Below are positions 36,704 to 40,907 of a DNA stretch of 40,907 nucleotides, one piece after another. This DNA is from Acidobacteriaceae bacterium (lineage in GTDB: Bacteria; Acidobacteriota; Terriglobia; Terriglobales; Acidobacteriaceae): the NCBI GenBank assembly GCA_003140075.1, contig PLIO01000088.1:647-41553 (forward strand). The letters run 5' to 3'. The notes under the pieces were generated by a model. It had not been told where the DNA came from, ran no database searches, and saw only the letters and a list, made by a program, of their open reading frames with translations. Each line of letters starts with the position of its first letter. Position 1 is the first letter of the stretch. A program made the translations under genes and the position numbers.

Positions 36704-38434
36704 TTGTGCGAATATGTACCCCAACCTCCAGGCGGCGTTTCCATTCGGAGGCTGGTGGAAGCAAAACTGGCGGCAACTACAAAATCCGGTCGGGCTCGGG
36801 TCACACGGTTGCCCGCAGGTACCCACAATGCGCCGCGCAACAGCCTGGCCTGGGTTCCGTTCCTCTCGATCGCAGCAGCGGTATTTGGGTTTGAAATTCC
36901 TTTCTTCTTTCTCGGCTCACCCTCCGGCCATGATTTCGAATTCCATTTGTACGCGTGGCTCGACGTTCTCGGTCAGTGGAAGCAAGGCATCGTGTATCCG
37001 CGATGGGCATCGCTGGCGCAATTCGCTTATGGTGAACCGCGTTTCATCTTCTATCCTCCGGCGTCATGGACTCTGGGAGCGGCGTTAAGCACGATCTTTC
37101 CCTGGACCTTGGTCTCCAGTATTTACATTTGGCTCGCTCTCGTGGCAGCGGGGACAGCGATGTTTTTTCTGGCAAGGCAGTGGCTTGACCGGCGTGACGC
37201 AACTTTCGCTGCGGTGTTTTATGCCGTCAATCCTTATCACCTGATGATCGTCTACTGGCGGAGCGCGTTCGCCGAACTGTTGGCCAGTTCTTTATTGCCG
37301 CTGTTGTTGTTGCTGGTTCTGCGGACGGACGAAAAAGGCCGCCGCGTGACGGTTCCTCTGGCGCTGGTGCTGGCTTCCGCCTGGCTGGTGAACGCGCCGG
37401 CGGCGGTGATGATTCACTATTCTCTGGCCTCGCTGATCGTGGTGATCGCGTGGCAGCGGCGCTCGCTACGCGTTCTGCTGACCGGAGCCATTGCGGTTCT
37501 TCTGGGCGCCGCACTAGCCGCATTCTATTTGCTGCCGGCAATCTACGAACAGAAATGGGTCACGATTGCCGAGGCTGTAGGCACAGGCTTGCGGCCGGTG
37601 GACAACTTCCTCTTCGCCTACAGCACCGACCCGGATCATGTTGCCTTCAACCGCGTGGCGTCGTCTGTGGCGACGGGGGAGATCATCCTGACGATTGCGG
37701 CAGTGTGGGCCGCACGCCGTTGGCGCAGCCGCAATCGCGAGCTTTGGTATTCGCTTGCGGTCTGGGCAGCGGCATGCGCGCTGCTTATGCTGCCCATCAC
37801 CGGTTTCCTCTGGAACATCCTGCCGAAGCTGCGCTTCATTCAGTTCCCGTGGCGATGGCTGCTGTGTCTGGGCGTTCCCTTCGCTTTGCTCACTGTGATG
37901 GGATTCCGGAGATGGACGGCGCGCGTGGCAATCTACTTGGCTATGCTGTGTGTGCTGGGTCTTGTGTGGCAACACTTCCAGGTGCCCTGGTGGGATAAGG
38001 CCGCCGATCTGCGCGAGATGCAGGACAACGTGGCCACCGGCGCGGGATACGAGGGCACTGACGAATACACGCCCGTAGGAGCTGATGCGTACAACATCGA
38101 CAAAACCGCCCGACGCGTGACCGTCGATGGACCCGCGCACGCGGCCATAAGAGTTTCTAAGTGGAATCCGGAATTCAAGCTGTTCACAGCGGAGATGTCG
38201 GCACCGGACAATCTCGCTCTACGCCTGTTCAACTATCCGGCGTGGCGCGTGGAAGTGAACGGACATGTCGTACAGGCCGGGACGCGGGACGGCACGGGAC
38301 AGATGCTGGTCCCGGTAGAAGCGGGGGCGAATCGCGTGCAGATCACTTTTGTACGCACCTGGGATCGCACCGCCGGCGGATGGATCTCGATAGTTGCGAT
38401 TGCTCTTGTTTTGGTGTCGCGGAAACGATTGTAG
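36704..38434 (+). CDS. Multi-TM membrane protein (PTPS-related membrane family)
   Basis: The 576-residue polytopic protein has about 10-11 TM segments, among them FLSIAAAVFGFEIPFFFLG, LVSSIYIWLALVAAGTAMFFLA, ALAAFYLLPAIY and LLCLGVPFALLTVMGF. It shows the HDFEFHLYAWLDVLGQWKQG and YPRWA blocks of the PTPS-related/GT-C-like membrane protein family, and a C-terminal soluble beta domain (FNYPAWRVEVNG, VEAGANRVQITFVRTWDR). It likely handles a lipid-linked sugar or a surface polymer. The GTG start at 36704 gives an N-terminus of ~45 poor residues; a later start is possible. The stop codon is in a REP pair. Confidence 0.8.
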   Translation: MCEYVPQPPGGVSIRRLVEAKLAATTKSGRARVTRLPAGTHNAPRNSLAWVPFLSIAAAVFGFEIPFFFLGSPSGHDFEFHLYAWLDVLGQWKQGIVYPRWASLAQFAYGEPRFIFYPPASWTLGAALSTIFPWTLVSSIYIWLALVAAGTAMFFLARQWLDRRDATFAAVFYAVNPYHLMIVYWRSAFAELLASSLLPLLLLLVLRTDEKGRRVTVPLALVLASAWLVNAPAAVMIHYSLASLIVVIAWQRRSLRVLLTGAIAVLLGAALAAFYLLPAIYEQKWVTIAEAVGTGLRPVDNFLFAYSTDPDHVAFNRVASSVATGEIILTIAAVWAARRWRSRNRELWYSLAVWAAACALLMLPITGFLWNILPKLRFIQFPWRWLLCLGVPFALLTVMGFRRWTARVAIYLAMLCVLGLVWQHFQVPWWDKAADLREMQDNVATGAGYEGTDEYTPVGADAYNIDKTARRVTVDGPAHAAIRVSKWNPEFKLFTAEMSAPDNLALRLFNYPAWRVEVNGHVVQAGTRDGTGQMLVPVEAGANRVQITFVRTWDRTAGGWISIVAIALVLVSRKRL

Positions 38435-38477
38435 CGCCGGCATCTTGCCGGCACAGCCGCCGGGACGGCGGCGCTAC
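38431..38477. repeat. GTAG-headed inverted REP pair (BIME-like)
   Basis: GTAGC then GCCGGC-ATCTT-GCCGGC, a 3-bp spacer, then GCCGCC-GGGAC-GGCGGC and GCTAC (GTAGC reversed). The ends GTAGCGCC/GGCGCTAC also pair, giving a cloverleaf. This matches a BIME made of two inverted GTRG-type REPs. It contains the stop codon of the preceding gene (38432-38434). The related single REP is at 18319-18340. Confidence 0.8.
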
Positions 38478-38492
38478 GTTTTGAGAATCCCC

Positions 38493-39131
38493 ATGCGAAG
38501 AATCCTGATTGCAACTTCCAATCCCGGCAAGCTGCGCGACTTCGCCGGCGCCGCGCTGCGGCACGGAGTGGAAATCGCCGGCATTCCTGACTTCTCTTCC
38601 CTGCCCAGTGTTGTCGAGGACGGCTTCACGTTCGAGGCCAATGCGTGGAAGAAAGCCGAGGCATACAGCCGGTACGTTCCCGGAGAGATTGTCGTGGCTG
38701 ACGACTCCGGCCTGGAGATCGACGCTCTGAACGGCGCTCCGGGCGTGCACTCCGCCCGCTACGCCGCGCCTGATCTGCTGAATAAGGAGCCGCACGAGGC
38801 CGACGCGAATACGGATGACGAGGCCAACAACGCACGTGTTCTACGAGAACTGAAGGACATTCCGACCGCCCAACGGACCGGACGATTCGTTTGTGTGCTG
38901 GCTGCAGCCCGCGATGGCAAGACGCTGGCTACGTTTCGCGGCACGGCGGAAGGAATGGTTCTTAACGCTCCGCACGGGACCAATGGATTCGGCTATGACC
39001 CACTGTTTTATTTTCCGGAGATCGGAAAAACATTCGCGGAGCTAACCGCAGAAGAGAAGTCCAAGTACAGCCACCGTGGTGCGGCGTTTCGGCGTTTTCT
39101 CGAGTGGTGCGAGGGGCTTACTGGCAACTGA
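38493..39131 (+). CDS. rdgB: XTP/dITP pyrophosphatase (RdgB/HAM1)
   Basis: RdgB removes non-canonical purine nucleoside triphosphates (ITP, XTP). The 212-residue protein starts MRRILIATSNPGKLRDF and shows FEANAWKKAEAYS, VVADDSGLEIDALNGAPGVHSARYA, and GFGYDPLFYFPEIGKTFAEL with the usual SHRGAAF end, all family signatures. The longer frame from 38394 comes from the REP pair and is rejected. It starts 58 bp after the previous gene. Confidence 0.96.
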   Translation: MRRILIATSNPGKLRDFAGAALRHGVEIAGIPDFSSLPSVVEDGFTFEANAWKKAEAYSRYVPGEIVVADDSGLEIDALNGAPGVHSARYAAPDLLNKEPHEADANTDDEANNARVLRELKDIPTAQRTGRFVCVLAAARDGKTLATFRGTAEGMVLNAPHGTNGFGYDPLFYFPEIGKTFAELTAEEKSKYSHRGAAFRRFLEWCEGLTGN

Positions 39132-39238
39132 TCGCGGGCAAGCGGCAACGGTTTTCTTGACTTCGCTTCTCTCCCCGCCGGATAATGAAAAGTTCTTTTG
39201 CCATTTCTGATCGACCAAGAACTCATAAGGAGCGATAC

Positions 39239-40015
39239 GTGGCGTCAGTAGCCAGTTCTGCTGCTCCCGCAGTAACGAAAAGCACCGTGCATGGGGTCGC
39301 GCCCTTGCGCGCCGGGCAAGGCGTGTCATTTCTCTTGCGCCGCCTGCATTCGCTTTCGGGCATCGTGCCCGTGGGCGCGTTTTTGTTCGAACACATTCTG
39401 ATTTCCAACTCCACGGCGATCAGCGGTCCTGCGGCTTACGCGAAACAGGTAGCCTTTCTCGGCGGACTTCCGCTGGTGTTTTTTCTTGAACTGTTTGGAA
39501 TCTGGCTGCCCATCTTGTTTCATGCGCTCTACGGCTTCTACATCTGGTACCGCGGCGAGGGGAACGCGACGGAATATCCCTGGACCGGCAATTGGATGTA
39601 TACGGCGCAGCGCTGGACCGGCGGCGTCGCGTTCGTCTACATCCTTTGGCATACGTACACGATGCGCTTTACCGGGGTCGACCTGCACGCGTATCCCGAG
39701 ATGTCGTTCGGCAAGGTTCAGGCCGAGGTATTTCAGATTCCGTTCTTTTTGTTTTATGTGGTGGGGCTGATCGCGGCTTCGTGGCACTTCGCGTATGGCA
39801 TCTGGCTGTTCTCGGCAAAGTGGGGCATCGTTTCCGGAGAGAAGGCGCAGAAGCGGTTTCTGGGGGTGTGTCTGGCGCTCTTTGTTATTTTGACCGGTGC
39901 GGGACTCGCCAGCCTCACGTCCTTCCGGTCGCGCCCACAGCAGCCCACTGAGCCCGGCGCTTCGGTCATGGACTCGAGCCATGCAACTGCAACTTACGGA
40001 AAGCCGGTGGAGTGA
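39239..40015 (+). CDS. sdhC: Succinate dehydrogenase/fumarate reductase cytochrome b558 subunit
   Basis: From GTG 39239, with AAGGAG six bases upstream, the product is 258 residues of the single-subunit, di-haem cytochrome b558 type. About five TM segments carry candidate haem histidines: LLRRLHSLSGIVPVGAFLFEH, FHALYGFYI, VYILWHTYTMRF and SWHFAYGIW. It anchors the enzyme and passes electrons to (mena)quinone. The C-terminal ~30 residues are polar and disordered. The ATG at 39185 is rejected for lack of a ribosome-binding site. sdhA follows 2 bp after the stop, so they form an operon. Confidence 0.93.
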   Translation: MASVASSAAPAVTKSTVHGVAPLRAGQGVSFLLRRLHSLSGIVPVGAFLFEHILISNSTAISGPAAYAKQVAFLGGLPLVFFLELFGIWLPILFHALYGFYIWYRGEGNATEYPWTGNWMYTAQRWTGGVAFVYILWHTYTMRFTGVDLHAYPEMSFGKVQAEVFQIPFFLFYVVGLIAASWHFAYGIWLFSAKWGIVSGEKAQKRFLGVCLALFVILTGAGLASLTSFRSRPQQPTEPGASVMDSSHATATYGKPVE

Positions 40016-40017
40016 AG

Positions 40018-40907
40018 ATGGCAGCCCCGAAAATTATCGTGATAGGCGGCGGTTTGGCGGGACTTTCCGCCGTGATCAAGATTGCCGAGATGGGCGCGAA
40101 CGTCGATCTGTTCTCCATTGTGCCGGTGAAGCGTTCGCACTCGGTGTGCGCGCAGGGCGGCATCAACGCGGCCAAAAACCTGAAGGGCGAAGGCGATTCC
40201 ACGTGGATACATTTTGACGACACGGTTTACGGCGGAGACTTTCTGGCGAACCAGCCGCCGGTCAAAGACATGTGCGAGGCCGCGCCCGGCATCATCGATC
40301 TGCTCGATCGCATGGGCGTTCCCTTCAATCGAACGCCGGAGGGACTGCTCGATTTCCGCCGCTTCGGCGGCACTTTATACAACCGTACAGCATTCGCCGG
40401 GGCAACGACGGGCCAGCAACTTCTCTACGCGCTCGATGAGCAGGTGCGCCGGTATGAATCCGAAGGCAAGGTGAAGAAATACGAACACTGGGAGTTTCTC
40501 TCCGCCGTGCTCGATGGGAACCGCGTCTGCCGCGGCATCTGCGCCATGGATTTGCGCTCGATGGAAGTGCGCACTTTTCCTGCCGACGCCGTCATCATCG
40601 CGACCGGCGGCAATGGAGCAATCTTTGGCAAGTCGACCAACTCGGTGGTCTGTACGGGTTCGGCGCAGTCGGCGCTTTACCAGCAAGGCTGCTATTACGC
40701 GAACGGCGAATTCATTCAGGTGCATCCCACCTGCATTCCGGGCGAAGACAAGCTGCGCCTGATGTCGGAATCGGCGCGCGGTGAGGGCGGACGCGTGTGG
40801 GTGCCTAAAACTCCGGGCGACAAGCGCGATCCGAAATCCATTCCGCAGAGTGAGCGCTGGTACTTTCTGGAAGAGTGGTACCCGAAGTACGGCAACCTGG
40901 TTCCGCG
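40018..40907 (+). CDS. sdhA: Succinate dehydrogenase flavoprotein subunit, partial (C-terminus beyond window)
   Basis: About 296 residues of a ~640-residue protein are visible. It has the FAD Rossmann motif (IIVIGGGLAGLSA), the covalent-FAD histidine His41 in KRSHSVCAQGGINAA, ATGGNGAIFGKSTNS, and the active-site region QVHPTCIPGEDKLRLMSESARGEGG. The form matches the b558/epsilon-type (Bacillus/Wolinella-like) enzymes, consistent with sdhC. It oxidises succinate in the TCA cycle, or the reverse. sdhB presumably follows outside the window. Confidence 0.96.
   Translation, partial: MAAPKIIVIGGGLAGLSAVIKIAEMGANVDLFSIVPVKRSHSVCAQGGINAAKNLKGEGDSTWIHFDDTVYGGDFLANQPPVKDMCEAAPGIIDLLDRMGVPFNRTPEGLLDFRRFGGTLYNRTAFAGATTGQQLLYALDEQVRRYESEGKVKKYEHWEFLSAVLDGNRVCRGICAMDLRSMEVRTFPADAVIIATGGNGAIFGKSTNSVVCTGSAQSALYQQGCYYANGEFIQVHPTCIPGEDKLRLMSESARGEGGRVWVPKTPGDKRDPKSIPQSERWYFLEEWYPKYGNLVP

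Overview
The window reads like a chromosomal segment of an Acidobacteriota (Terriglobia-like) genome. This is an inference from GC-rich coding sequence, a GloVer-repeat secreted protein, PEP-CTERM proteins, a b558-type succinate dehydrogenase start, and very many short palindromic repeats between genes. No rRNA gene or other decisive marker is present, so the lineage call is moderate.

Layout. 1-1.1 kb: the 5' two thirds of an IS110-family transposase (minus strand) with its upstream noncoding region. 1.1-6.8 kb: a hotdog thioesterase, pdxS, then about 3.4 kb of accessory genes (membrane protein, ribbon-helix-helix protein, two small minus-strand hypothetical operons, a chimeric pseudogene junction, and an ArsR-SRPBCC-VOC operon whose last gene is broken), then pdxT. 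The vitamin B6 synthase pair is therefore split. 7-9.9 kb: a second ArsR regulator, a secreted lipocalin-like protein, two tandem SRPBCC proteins and a DUF3224 protein. 10-12.8 kb: an accessory cluster with a structured leader, a PD-(D/E)XK nuclease-like protein, a REP-associated tyrosine transposase (RAYT) flanked by its presumed REP repeats, and a stand-alone SIR2-domain protein. 12.9-15.6 kb: miaB, a bifunctional-nuclease-family protein and a VapBC toxin-antitoxin pair. 15.7-18.9 kb: a 5'-truncated hypothetical, truB carrying in-frame repeat insertions, a rhomboid protease and a secreted DinB-like protein. 19.4-22.8 kb: folE, two 6-pyruvoyl-tetrahydropterin-synthase-like genes, a family 2 glycosyltransferase and a TlpA-like lipoprotein. 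23-25.9 kb: a copper-type P1B ATPase and a small cysteine-less HMA-like protein. 26.3-32.6 kb: tRNA-Arg(ACG), a GNAT acetyltransferase, a GloVer protein, an ABC exporter whose permease is fused to an amidohydrolase, and a cyclic-nucleotide-binding-fold protein. 33-36.3 kb: two PEP-CTERM genes with matching sigma-54-like promoters and a shared upstream element, a coiled-coil protein and a receiver-like/double-PilZ protein. 36.7-40.9 kb: a multi-TM PTPS-related membrane protein, rdgB, and sdhC plus the start of sdhA.

Three signals stand out. First, about eleven copies of a hairpin repeat with a GTGG head and stem GTCGGACA/TGTCCGAC lie between genes. The only RAYT gene in the window sits between two of them. 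All copies left of about 11.5 kb face one way and all copies right of about 12.8 kb face the other. The C-over-G bias of the plus strand reverses over the same interval, independent of gene direction. Second, the two PEP-CTERM genes each have a GG-N10-GC sigma-54-type promoter and a 26-bp near-identical element 95-96 bp further upstream, which looks like an activator-dependent exosortase-substrate regulon. Third, repeats have entered coding sequence: two in-frame insertions in truB, and repeat-encoded C-termini in pdxT and the glycosyltransferase.
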